In this document: in pieces, positions 1-6,899 of the stretch
How the letters are laid out: each line of letters starts with the position of its first letter
Numbering within the stretch: position 1 is the first letter of the stretch
Assembly: GCA_964547415.1 (NCBI GenBank)
Contig: CAZJNX010000112.1
Location: 1-15,633, forward strand
From: CAZJNX01 sp964547415
Lineage (GTDB): Bacteria > Pseudomonadota > Alphaproteobacteria > Rhizobiales > Amorphaceae
DNA length: 15,633 nucleotides
Direction: 5' to 3'
Notes under the pieces: generated by a model
Seen by the model: only the letters and a program-made list of their open reading frames with translations
Database searches by the model: none
What the model was told of the DNA's origin: nothing
Translations under genes and position numbers: made by a program

Positions 1-38
1 GCGAAAGCGGCGTCCGCGGCGCCGGGCGCCGCCCGTGG

Positions 39-61
39 CCGGCGGCGAGCGCCGCCGCCGG
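39..61 (-). terminator. candidate hairpin terminator downstream of the ABC operon
   Basis: An 8-bp perfect GC stem (39-46 with 54-61) encloses a 7-nt loop, about 80 nt past the stop of the permease gene. A second 6-bp stem-loop (79-84 with 92-97) lies between. Neither has a T-run, so factor-independent termination is uncertain, and GC-rich DNA makes such stems common. No credible gene was seen in 1-141. Confidence 0.25.
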
Positions 62-141
62 TGCGCAAGCCGTTGGGCCCGGCGCCGGTGACGCCGGTCG
101 CAGCCCGCGCGGCGAACGGGCGCGAGCGCCGGGCCGGCCGG

Positions 142-912
142 TCAGGAGGCGAACTCCACGTCGCGCTTCGCCCAGCCGACGACACGGTTCTCCACGAGGG
201 CGAAGGCGGCGTACATGGCGATCCCCATGGCCGCGAGCAGGATCAGCCCGGCGAACACGAGCGGCACGTCGAAGTCCGCGCTCGCCCGCACCATCATGGT
301 GCCGATGCCGCGATTGGCCGCCACCGTTTCGGAGATCACCGTGCCCACGAAGGACAGGGTGATCGCCACCTTGAGCGAGGCGAAGAAGTAGGGCGCCGAG
401 CGCGGGATCGCCACGTGCCACAGGACGTCGAGCTTGCTCGCCCCGAGGGAGCGCAGGACGTCCTCGAGGTCCCGCTCGGTGGTGGCGACGCCCGCCGCCA
501 CGTTCACCATCACCGGGAAGATGCAGATCACCATGGAGGTGAGGATCGCGGGCACCGTGCCCGAGCCGAACCAGATCACGAAGATCGGCACGAGCGCCAC
601 CTTCGGCACCGAGTAGAAGCCGACGAGGGCGGGATAGATCGTCTGGTAGACGTCCCGCGAGGCGCCCGCCGCCACGCCGAGGATCGCGCCGATCGACACG
701 CCGAGCGCGAAGCCGAGCACGGTCGTGTAGAGCGTCTGTTCGGCGTGGAAGGCGATCCCGCGCCAGTTCTCGTAAAGACTGGCGAACATCTGCGACGGCG
801 CGGGCAGGACGTAGATCGACACGTCGAACACGCGCACGACGAGTTCCCAGAACCCGAACAGGCCGAGCGCGAAGAACACGGGAAAGAGCGGGCGGAGGTC
901 GTCAGCCTTCAT
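142..912 (-). CDS. ABC transporter permease, nitrate/sulfonate/taurine-pyrimidine type
   Basis: This 256-residue inner-membrane permease forms the channel of an ABC importer of the SsuC/TauC/ThiX group (BPD_transp_1 family). Hydrophobic segments lie near residues 8-28, 62-82, 100-115, 120-140, 180-197 and 217-240. The cytoplasmic EAA-type loop that docks on the ATPase is visible at about 150-175 (LEDVLRSLGASKLDVLWHVA). The length is normal for the family. The ATG start overlaps the end of the ATPase gene by 11 nt, so the two are probably translationally coupled; no strong Shine-Dalgarno precedes it. It is the last gene of the minus-strand operon. The general role is clear from the family. The substrate is not, because this family carries sulfonates, nitrate, thiamine pyrimidines and other compounds. 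Confidence 0.93.
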   Translation of the reverse strand: MKADDLRPLFPVFFALGLFGFWELVVRVFDVSIYVLPAPSQMFASLYENWRGIAFHAEQTLYTTVLGFALGVSIGAILGVAAGASRDVYQTIYPALVGFYSVPKVALVPIFVIWFGSGTVPAILTSMVICIFPVMVNVAAGVATTERDLEDVLRSLGASKLDVLWHVAIPRSAPYFFASLKVAITLSFVGTVISETVAANRGIGTMMVRASADFDVPLVFAGLILLAAMGIAMYAAFALVENRVVGWAKRDVEFAS

Positions 913-1777
913 GGGAGTGCGTCCCGTGGTCCTCGTCCTCGAAGAGGGAGACGTGGTCGATCTTGCCGCGCAGGCGCTCCATCATGGCGCCCGCCTCGGC
1001 GGTGAACAGGGCCGACAGCCGCCGCGGGCGCGCAAGGTCGATCCGCTCCTCGTGGACGATCCGGCCAGGCCGCGCGCTCATCACCACGACGCGGTTGGCA
1101 AGGAAGATCGCCTCGCGCAGGTCGTGGGTGACGAGGAGGACGGTGGGCCGCCGGTCGAGCCACAGGCGCTGGAGGACCTGCCACAGCTCTTCGCGGGTGA
1201 AGGCGTCGAGGGCGCCGAACGGCTCGTCGAGGAGGAGGAGCTCCGGCTCGTGGATCAGCGCGCGGCACAGGGAGGCGCGCTGCTGCATGCCACCCGACAG
1301 CTGCCAGGGGTATTTCCCGCCCGCGCCCTTGAGGCCCACCTGGGCGAGGAGTCGCTCGGCCCTTTCGACGTTCGCCTGCCGGTCGCGGCGGAAGCGGGTG
1401 CGGTGGGGGCGCACGATCTGCAGCGGCAGGAGCACGTTCCTCAGCGTCGAGCGCCAGGGCAGCATGGTGGCGCTCTGGAACGCCATCCCGACGTTCTTGA
1501 GGGGCCGCGTGACGGTCTCCCCCGCGACGACGGTCTCGCCCCCCGAGGCCGGCACGAGGCCCGCCGCCACCTTCAGGAGGGTCGACTTGCCGCAGCCCGA
1601 CGGACCGACGAGGGCGACGAAGTCCCCCCGCGCGACCTCGAGGGAGACGGTGTCGACCGCATGGGTGGCGTCCGCGCCGCGGCCGTAGGCGACCGTGACG
1701 TCCCGGAACGACAGGAAGGGCCTTTCGCCCTCCGCCCCGGCGGGCGCGGCCGGGACCGGCACTTCGATGACGGACAT
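902..1777 (-). CDS. ABC transporter ATP-binding protein, SsuB/TauB/ThiZ type
   Basis: This 291-residue ATPase drives the importer. All nucleotide-binding motifs are intact: Walker A GPSGCGKST at 58-66, Q-loop FQ at 100-101, signature LSGGMQQR at 160-167, Walker B LLLLDEP at 180-186 and H-loop His218 in VTHD. The sequence MLPW just after the Q-loop is typical of the nitrate/sulfonate/taurine subgroup. The ATG is preceded by a strong AGGAGG four bases upstream. The start lies 61 nt after the binding-protein gene, behind a 13-bp hairpin, and the end overlaps the permease start by 11 nt. The last eleven residues (DEDHGTHSHEG) are unusually rich in His and acidic residues. The ATPase role is certain; the transported compound is not. 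Confidence 0.95.
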   Translation of the reverse strand: MSVIEVPVPAAPAGAEGERPFLSFRDVTVAYGRGADATHAVDTVSLEVARGDFVALVGPSGCGKSTLLKVAAGLVPASGGETVVAGETVTRPLKNVGMAFQSATMLPWRSTLRNVLLPLQIVRPHRTRFRRDRQANVERAERLLAQVGLKGAGGKYPWQLSGGMQQRASLCRALIHEPELLLLDEPFGALDAFTREELWQVLQRLWLDRRPTVLLVTHDLREAIFLANRVVVMSARPGRIVHEERIDLARPRRLSALFTAEAGAMMERLRGKIDHVSLFEDEDHGTHSHEG

Positions 1778-1793
1778 GGGACCTCCTGGGTGA

Positions 1794-1826
1794 GCCGGCC
1801 GGCCCGCACGGGTCGGGCCGGCCGGC
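1794..1826 (-). other. 13-bp perfect intercistronic hairpin between binding-protein and ATPase genes
   Basis: Arms 1794-1806 and 1814-1826 are exact reverse complements (13 bp, all G/C) around a 7-nt loop. In the minus-strand transcript the stem follows the binding-protein stop by 12 nt and ends five bases before the ATPase Shine-Dalgarno (1783-1788). Such stems commonly protect the binding-protein message or partly stop transcription, giving an excess of binding protein over membrane components. There is no T-run, so mRNA stabilisation is as likely as attenuation. Confidence 0.6.
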
Positions 1827-1838
1827 GGCGGGTCGCGA

Positions 1839-2870
1839 TCAGCTCTCGGGCGGCGTGCGCTGGTCCTGCGGCGGCAGGAAGCTGCCGTCGTAGACGAGGG
1901 CGGCGTCCGGCGTCGTCTCCAGGCCGTAGGCGTCGACCACGATGTCGATGGCCCGCGTCAGGCGCTCGGTGTCGACCGCGCCGAGGCCGATCGTGCGCAT
2001 CTCGTCGGAGAAGACGAGGAGGTCGAAGACGGTCGAGAAGCGCTCGCGCTCGAGGTCCTCCTTGGCGAGGGGCTCACGCTTCATGAGCGCCTCGATGGCG
2101 AGCTCGGGGTCCTCGAGCACGTCCATGAAGCCCTTGTTGATCGCCTCCACGAAGCCCGCGACCTTGTCCGGGTGCTCCTCGTAGAGATCGCGGGAGACGA
2201 CGACGCAGTTGGAGTAAAGGTCCATGCCGAAGTCGGCGAAGGACAGGAAGTCGAGCTCGGTGGTGGGGTCGAGGCCCATGCGCCGCGCGCCGAACCAGAT
2301 GGTGGTGCTGAAGCCGGCGATGGCGTCCACCTCGCCGCGCACCAGCATCTGCTCGCGCAGGCTGGAATCCATGTGCGACCAGGAGACCTTGTCCGCGTCG
2401 ATCCCGGCGATCTTGGAGAAGGCGGGGAACAGGCGGAAGGTGCCGTCGCTCGCCGGGGCGCCGATGGTGAGGCCCTCGAGGTCGGCGGGCTCCTCGATCC
2501 CGGCCCCCGCCTTGGAGACGATGACGAACGGCGGCTGGTTATAGATCATGTAGACGCACACCGGCGCCTCGTCCGGGTTCTCCGCCGCGACGCGGATCAC
2601 CGCGTTGATGTCGCCGAAGCCCGCGTCGTAGGCGCCAGCGGCCACCTTGGTGATGGCGCCGGAGGAGCCGCTGCCCTGGTCGAGGGTGACGTCGAGGCCG
2701 GCCTCCTCGAAGTAGCCCGCGTCCTCGGCGACGAAGAAGCCGCCCTGGACGGACTGGTACTTCCAGTTCAGGATCATCTTGATGTCGAGAACGTCCTCGG
2801 CGGTCGCCGCGCCTGCGCTCGCCGCGAGGATGGCCGCCGCGGCGGCGCTCGTGAGTGCCTTTCGAACCAA
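1839..2870 (-). CDS. NMT1/THI5-type periplasmic substrate-binding protein of the ABC importer
   Basis: This 343-residue protein is the likely substrate receptor of the importer. A Sec signal peptide is clear: a basic start, a hydrophobic Ala/Leu/Ile core at 5-22 and a probable cut after Ala24 (ATA/ED). The mature protein opens with the family's beta strand (IKMILNWKYQSVQGGFFVAE) and continues with GYFEEAGLDVTL, the pattern of NMT1/THI5 and SsuA-like proteins. The chosen start is TTG at 2870, because GGAGGGG sits five bases upstream and the signal peptide begins there; reading further upstream gives an implausible Arg/Pro-rich extension. The gene follows the amidohydrolase after 182 nt and precedes the ATPase. 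Related receptors bind thiamine pyrimidines, nitrate or sulfonates. Next to two amidohydrolases, an N-heterocycle is a fair guess but unproven. Confidence 0.93.
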   Translation of the reverse strand: MVRKALTSAAAAAILAASAGAATAEDVLDIKMILNWKYQSVQGGFFVAEDAGYFEEAGLDVTLDQGSGSSGAITKVAAGAYDAGFGDINAVIRVAAENPDEAPVCVYMIYNQPPFVIVSKAGAGIEEPADLEGLTIGAPASDGTFRLFPAFSKIAGIDADKVSWSHMDSSLREQMLVRGEVDAIAGFSTTIWFGARRMGLDPTTELDFLSFADFGMDLYSNCVVVSRDLYEEHPDKVAGFVEAINKGFMDVLEDPELAIEALMKREPLAKEDLERERFSTVFDLLVFSDEMRTIGLGAVDTERLTRAIDIVVDAYGLETTPDAALVYDGSFLPPQDQRTPPES

Positions 2871-2897
2871 TTTCCCCTCCGTGGTCGATCCCGGATC

Positions 2898-3011
2898 GCC
2901 GCGGCGCCGCCGCGGCCGAACCGTCCGGTGGCCCGGGCCGTCCCGGCCGGGCCGCGCCGCAGGCGAGGACCGCCTGCGGATCGGGTGCCCCGGGAACCGG
3001 GCGGTCCCCGG
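2898..3011 (-). repeat. three successive hairpins in the leader of the binding-protein gene
   Basis: The 182-nt gap between the amidohydrolase stop and the binding-protein start holds three stem-loops: 2898-2905 with 2909-2916 (8 bp, 3-nt loop), 2957-2965 with 2971-2979 (9 bp perfect, 5-nt loop) and 2990-2998 with 3003-3011 (9 bp, one A/C mismatch). None has a T-run. They could end or attenuate the enzyme transcript, stabilise the transporter message or mark an internal promoter. I could not recognise a promoter here. Confidence 0.4.
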
Positions 3012-3052
3012 AGCGCGTCGTGTCGCCCCGCCCGTGGCCGGGCCGGCGGCGG

Positions 3053-4498
3053 TCAGCAGCAGCCGAGGCTCTCCCGGTAGAAGGCGGCGACCGCGGGCTC
3101 GATCGCCGGGAAGGCGCGGGCGAGCGGGTCCGTCCCCGGCCCGGCCGCCCGGAAAGCCTCGCGCAGCGCCGCCTCGACGGCGGGAAGGTCGATCCCGACG
3201 GGTCCGGTGGCGTCCGCCACGGTGCGGCCGGCGACCACGAGCTCCACGAGGCATTCCTTGCGGGCGCGGGCGAACAGGAGCGTGCGCGGGTCGACCGGCA
3301 CCACGCGGTCCCGGTCGAGCGCGTCGAGGTCGAGGACGAGGAGGTCGGCCGGCGCGCCCTCGGCGAGAACGCCCCCCTCCGGCGCGCCGATGGTCGGTCG
3401 GCCGGCGACGGCCGCGGCCTTCAGGGTGCGCGCGGGCGTCAGCACCTCCTCGAAGGCGACGCCGGCGTGGAGGACGTGGGCGAGGCGCATCTCCCGAAGC
3501 GCGTCGTCGTCGTCGTCGATCGCCGCGCCGTCCACCCCGATCGCGACGCGAACGCCCCGCCGCACCATCTCGGCGACGGGCGCGAGGCCGGAGCGCAGCC
3601 CGAGGTTGGAGGACGAATTGACGACGACGGTGGCGCCCGATCCGGCGATGATCTCGAGCTCGTCCGGCCGCGCCCAGACGCAGTGGGCGAGGGTGATGCG
3701 CTCCGACAGGAGGCCGATGTCGGCCAGGTGCCGCGCGATCCCCCCGGGATAGGCCGCGTCCGCGAAGGCCCGCTGGGGGCGCGTCTCGAGGAGGTGCATG
3801 TGGACGCGGCGGCCCGTCCGCGCGGACGCCTCGGCGACCGCTTCGAGGAGGGCGTCGGAGCACCATTGCGGCCCGTTCGGCCCGAACTGCACGTCGACCG
3901 ACGTTCCCTCGACCGCCCGCGCCACCTCCTCCACGAGCGCGACCTGCTCGGCGGGCGAGGGTTGCGGCCGGTCGACGAGGTCGGCGAGGAGGCCGCGGAC
4001 CGCGGGATCCGCGACGGTCCCGAGGACGGGCGCGGCGTCGCCGTAGACGAGGGGGTTGCGGTCCTTCATGCCGATGGCGAGGGCGACGCGGATGCCGACG
4101 TCCGCCGCCGCGCGGGCGATCTCGCGCGCCTCCTCGGGAAGCGGCGTCAGCCCCATGGGGCGGGTGAGGTGGACGAGCTCGCCAGCCGCCCCGCCCCGCG
4201 CGGCCCGCCCGAGGGCCGCCGCCGTCGCGAGGTAGGGATCGACCGGGGGCACGGCGGCGAGGGCGAGGAGCCAGGTCTCGAGGGGGCGTCCGGTGGCGCC
4301 GAACGAGGCGGTGGAGAGCGGGCGGGCATGGTCGTGGGCGTTGACGGGGGCCGGCAGCGCCAGCCGGCGCGGCCCGGCGGGCGGCGCCGCGAGCGGGCGG
4401 ATCGCCGCCACCCGCCCGTCCGCGATGTCGATCGCGCACGGGCCGGTCGGCTCGAAGGCCGGCCCGGCGAGGGCGTCGGCGAGCTGAAGCGTGCGCAT
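3053..4498 (-). CDS. amidohydrolase, cytosine deaminase/chlorohydrolase (AtzA/TrzN/guanine deaminase) subgroup
   Basis: This 481-residue metal-dependent hydrolase belongs to the subgroup that deaminates or dechlorinates aromatic N-heterocycles. The expected mononuclear-site residues are all visible: HxH at His55/His57 (NAHDH), His233 and His235 with Glu238 (HMHLLE), His272 (AHC) and Asp323 (GVDG). Pro72-Leu73...Trp76-Leu77 matches the conserved segment after the HxH motif, and EMRLAHVLH at about 336-344 matches the helix after the catalytic Asp. The start is ATG at 4498 with GGGAGGGG just upstream. The gene follows the cyclic amidohydrolase by 17 nt, so the two are co-transcribed. Oddly, the loop after Asp323 holds five consecutive Asp (328-332), encoded by a perfect GAC repeat. 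The family reaction is hydrolytic removal of an amino or similar leaving group; the substrate is unknown. Confidence 0.9.
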   Translation of the reverse strand: MRTLQLADALAGPAFEPTGPCAIDIADGRVAAIRPLAAPPAGPRRLALPAPVNAHDHARPLSTASFGATGRPLETWLLALAAVPPVDPYLATAAALGRAARGGAAGELVHLTRPMGLTPLPEEAREIARAAADVGIRVALAIGMKDRNPLVYGDAAPVLGTVADPAVRGLLADLVDRPQPSPAEQVALVEEVARAVEGTSVDVQFGPNGPQWCSDALLEAVAEASARTGRRVHMHLLETRPQRAFADAAYPGGIARHLADIGLLSERITLAHCVWARPDELEIIAGSGATVVVNSSSNLGLRSGLAPVAEMVRRGVRVAIGVDGAAIDDDDDALREMRLAHVLHAGVAFEEVLTPARTLKAAAVAGRPTIGAPEGGVLAEGAPADLLVLDLDALDRDRVVPVDPRTLLFARARKECLVELVVAGRTVADATGPVGIDLPAVEAALREAFRAAGPGTDPLARAFPAIEPAVAAFYRESLGCC

Positions 4499-4515
4499 GG
4501 CCCCTCCCCCGCCGC

Positions 4516-5946
4516 TCACCAGGGCCGCTGGTGCGGTGTCAGGATGGCGCGCGTGGTGGTCGCCACGTTGCGCGGGGCGGGCGCGGGCATCTCCGGGCGC
4601 ACCAGGGTGCCCCAGCCGGGCTCGCCCGTCGCGACGCCGTCGACGGCGACCGTCCGCCCGCGCACGAGGGTGCGCACCGGCACGCCCGTGACCGCCATCC
4701 CCTCGTAGGGAAAGGCCTTCCCGCGGGAGTGGAGCCGCTCCCGCGTCAGCGTCTCGCGGCGCGCCGGATCGACGAGGACGAGGTCCGCGTCCGCGCCAGG
4801 GCGGATGACGCCCTTCTTCCCGTGGAGGCCGAAGGCGCGGGCGGGGGCCGCACTCATCAGGCGGGCGACGTCGGGCAGGCCGATCCGCCCCTCGGCCACC
4901 GCGTTCAGCATCAGCGGCAGGGAGGTCTCCACCCCCACCATCCCGCAGGCGACGTCCCAGATCCGCTCGGCCTTCTTCTCCGCGTCGGCGTGGGGGGCGT
5001 GGTCCGTCGCGATCATGTCGATGGTGCCGTCGAGGACGCCCTGCCACAGCCCCTCCCGGTGGCTTTGCTGGCGCACCGGCGGGTTCATGCGGATCACCTC
5101 GCCGCCGGGCTCGGTGGTCATCTCCGCCGACAGGTAGAGGTACTGGGGCAGCGTCTCGACGGTGATGTCGACGCCGCGCTCCTTGAAGAAGCGGATGTAG
5201 GGAAGGCTTCCCGCGCAGCTCTCGTGGACGATGTGGATGCGCGCGCCCGTCCACTCGGCAAGGACCGCCGAGCGGGTGAGGGCCTCGATGGCGACCACGT
5301 CGGTGCGCGCGGCGAGGTGGGCGAGCGGGTCGTTTCGCCCCGCGTCCTTCATCCGCTTCTCCCGCCAGAACAGGATCGGCGAGTTCTCCGCGTGGATGGA
5401 GCAGCGCAGGCCGAGGGCGGCGAGCGTCTCGAACCCTTCCAGCACCGCCCCGTCGCTCGGGCAGGGCAGGTTGCCGGTGGTGTTGCCGAGGAACAGCTTG
5501 TAGCCGCACACCCCCGCGCCCGCGAGCGCCTCGATGTGCTCGAGGTTTTGCTCGCCGAGGAGGCCGTAGATCCCGAAGTCGACGAGGGATTTTTCCTCCG
5601 CGAGGGAGCGCTTCAGCTCGAAGTGCTCGACCGTGTCGACGGGCGGGTCGGTGTTGGGCATCTCGAAGACGGTGGTGACGCCGCCCGCCGCCGCCGCGCG
5701 CGAGCCCGATTCCCAGTCCTCCTTGTGGGTCATCCCCGGCTCGCGGAAGTGGACGTGGACGTCGATCACCCCCGGCAGGACGGCAAGGCCCGTCGCGTCG
5801 ATCCGCTCGCGCCCCGCCGGCATCAGCTCCGCCGCGCCGACGGCCACGATGCGGCCGCCGTCGATGGCGACGGCCGCCGCCATCGTGCCGGTCTCCTCCA
5901 CCACCGTCCCGCCAGTAATGACGGTGTCGACCAACCGCTCGCTCAT
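4516..5946 (-). CDS. cyclic amidohydrolase, dihydroorotase/allantoinase-like
   Basis: This 476-residue protein of the dihydroorotase/hydantoinase/allantoinase group opens cyclic amide rings. The binuclear metal ligands are present: His64 and His66 (HVHFREPG), Lys150 (GYKLFLG, the carboxylated bridging lysine), His185 (IHAEN), His241 (HIVHES) and Asp315 (ATDHAPH). Arg68 and Asn98 (MPNTDPP) match the residues that hold the substrate carboxylate in dihydroorotases; allantoinases usually read MPLN at the second site. Lengths of about 450-480 are normal for allantoinases and hydantoinases. The ATG lies 37 nt after the SDR stop. Placement among catabolic genes argues against a housekeeping PyrC, but that is inference. 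Dihydroorotase, allantoinase or a novel ring hydrolase all remain possible. Confidence 0.9.
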   Translation of the reverse strand: MSERLVDTVITGGTVVEETGTMAAAVAIDGGRIVAVGAAELMPAGRERIDATGLAVLPGVIDVHVHFREPGMTHKEDWESGSRAAAAGGVTTVFEMPNTDPPVDTVEHFELKRSLAEEKSLVDFGIYGLLGEQNLEHIEALAGAGVCGYKLFLGNTTGNLPCPSDGAVLEGFETLAALGLRCSIHAENSPILFWREKRMKDAGRNDPLAHLAARTDVVAIEALTRSAVLAEWTGARIHIVHESCAGSLPYIRFFKERGVDITVETLPQYLYLSAEMTTEPGGEVIRMNPPVRQQSHREGLWQGVLDGTIDMIATDHAPHADAEKKAERIWDVACGMVGVETSLPLMLNAVAEGRIGLPDVARLMSAAPARAFGLHGKKGVIRPGADADLVLVDPARRETLTRERLHSRGKAFPYEGMAVTGVPVRTLVRGRTVAVDGVATGEPGWGTLVRPEMPAPAPRNVATTTRAILTPHQRPW

Positions 5947-5983
5947 GTCCTCGCCTCCGCCGTTCCCGTTGTCGTGGCGCCGG

Positions 5984-6775
5984 TCAAAGGGCCGCCCAGC
6001 CGCCGTCCACCGGCAGGTCGGCGCCGGTGATCTGCCGCGCCCGCGGGCTCGCCAGGAACAGGCACGCGGCGGCGACGTCCTCCGGCTGCGTGATGCGGCC
6101 GAGGGCGTAGTCCCCGGCGTGGCGGCGGACGGCCTCGTCCTCGGTGATGGACAGGCGCCGCGCCATCTCCGGCACCACCTTCTCCCGGAAGCGCGGCCCG
6201 TCGACCATGCCCGGCGCCACGGTGTTGACCGTGATCCCGTGGGGGCCGAGCTCCAGCGCGAAGCTCTTGGTGATGCCGCGAAGGCCCCACTTGGACGCCG
6301 CGTAGGCGAGCCGCCCCGCCCGGCCGCGCATCCCGAAGGTGCCGCCGACGTTGACGATGGCGCCCTCGCGACGGCGGACCATCTCCGGCGCCACCGCCCG
6401 GATCGCGTGGAAGATCCCGTTCATGTTGAGGGTGACGATCTCGTCGAACTCCTCCGGCGTGGTCTCCACGCCCGTCTTGCCCATGGGGCCCGACCCGCCC
6501 GCCACGTTGACGAGGACGTCGATGGCGCCGAAGCGCTCGCGGGCGGCGGCCGCCATCTCCTCGCAGGCGGCCGGGTCGAGGAGGTCGCAGCGCACCAGGA
6601 TCGCCTCGCCCCCCCGGTCCGTGATCGCCGCGGCCAGCGGCTCGGCGGCGGCCGCGTCCCGTGCGGCGAGCACGAGGCGGCAGCCCTCCTCGGCGAAGGC
6701 CTCCACGATCGCCGGGCCCATGCCCTTGGCCGGACCGGTGATCACCGCGACACGTCCTGCGAGGCCGAGATCCAT
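5984..6775 (-). CDS. SDR-family NAD(P)-dependent oxidoreductase with altered catalytic serine
   Basis: This 263-residue protein has the classical short-chain dehydrogenase layout: cofactor loop TGPAKGMG at 13-20 (TGxxxGxG), acidic CDLLD at 63-67, NVAGG at 90-94, Asn117 in LNMNG, Tyr158 and Lys162 in YAASK, and the C-terminal TGADLPVDGG. The serine normally found 13 residues before the tyrosine is glycine here (Gly145 in VNVGGTFG), with Thr146 next to it; the alignment needs no gap. Arg39 in the AARD segment suggests NADP(H) preference, which is inference. The start is ATG at 6775, the family-typical N-terminus; GGGAG lies about 13 nt upstream and no better site is seen. It is the first gene of the minus-strand operon, divergent from the LysR gene. 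It probably oxidises or reduces a pathway intermediate. Confidence 0.93.
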   Translation of the reverse strand: MDLGLAGRVAVITGPAKGMGPAIVEAFAEEGCRLVLAARDAAAAEPLAAAITDRGGEAILVRCDLLDPAACEEMAAAARERFGAIDVLVNVAGGSGPMGKTGVETTPEEFDEIVTLNMNGIFHAIRAVAPEMVRRREGAIVNVGGTFGMRGRAGRLAYAASKWGLRGITKSFALELGPHGITVNTVAPGMVDGPRFREKVVPEMARRLSITEDEAVRRHAGDYALGRITQPEDVAAACLFLASPRARQITGADLPVDGGWAAL

Positions 6776-6780
6776 CCTGC

Positions 6781-6815
6781 GTCCGCTCCCTGCCGTTGCG
6801 CTTGCGGAGCCGGAC
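6781..6815. promoter_or_regulatory. inverted repeat in the SDR operon leader
   Basis: GTCCGCTCC (6781-6789) and GGAGCCGGAC (6806-6815) pair over nine bases with one bulged base, six nt upstream of the SDR start. A direct TTGCG pair (6796-6800, 6802-6806) lies inside. It could be an operator or a leader hairpin near the ribosome site. No convincing promoter hexamers for the minus strand were found in the 124-nt divergent region. Confidence 0.25.
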
Positions 6816-6863
6816 GCTAGAAACTCGTCGTGGTGCCGTCCATGACCGATTTCAGGGCGGACC

Positions 6864-6880
6864 GTTGCCGATATGCGAAC
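6864..6880. promoter_or_regulatory. possible LysR-type box (T-N11-A)
   Basis: The segment GTTGCCGATATGCGAAC has partial dyad symmetry (GTT/AAC ends) and a T-N11-A core (6866 and 6878), the loose signature of LysR-type operators. It lies between the divergent SDR and LysR genes, 20 nt before the chosen LysR start. It spans an alternative upstream ATG (6873), which is one reason for preferring 6900. The consensus is short and could occur by chance. Confidence 0.25.
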
Positions 6881-6899
6881 AGTCGGGGGGCCCCGCGCG

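Noticed and set aside
2871..4439. Extended N-terminus of the binding protein in the same frame
   Set aside because: It is Arg/Pro-rich and antisense-like; the signal peptide begins at TTG 2870 with GGAGGGG upstream.
4499..5509. Extended N-terminus of the 3053-4498 amidohydrolase in the same frame
   Set aside because: The extension is Arg/Pro-rich, overlaps the cyclic amidohydrolase gene, and a good ribosome site with ATG exists at 4498.
61..6030. Long plus-strand reading frames opposite the minus-strand operon, rich in Arg, Gly, Asp and His
   Set aside because: They lie antisense to genes with clear family motifs, have biased low-complexity composition and no domain. This is expected in DNA of about 75% GC, where stop codons are rare.
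6873..6899. Upstream ATG for the LysR gene
   Set aside because: It adds nine residues not typical of LysR N-termini and overlaps the candidate operator. It is not fully excluded, as neither start has a strong ribosome site.
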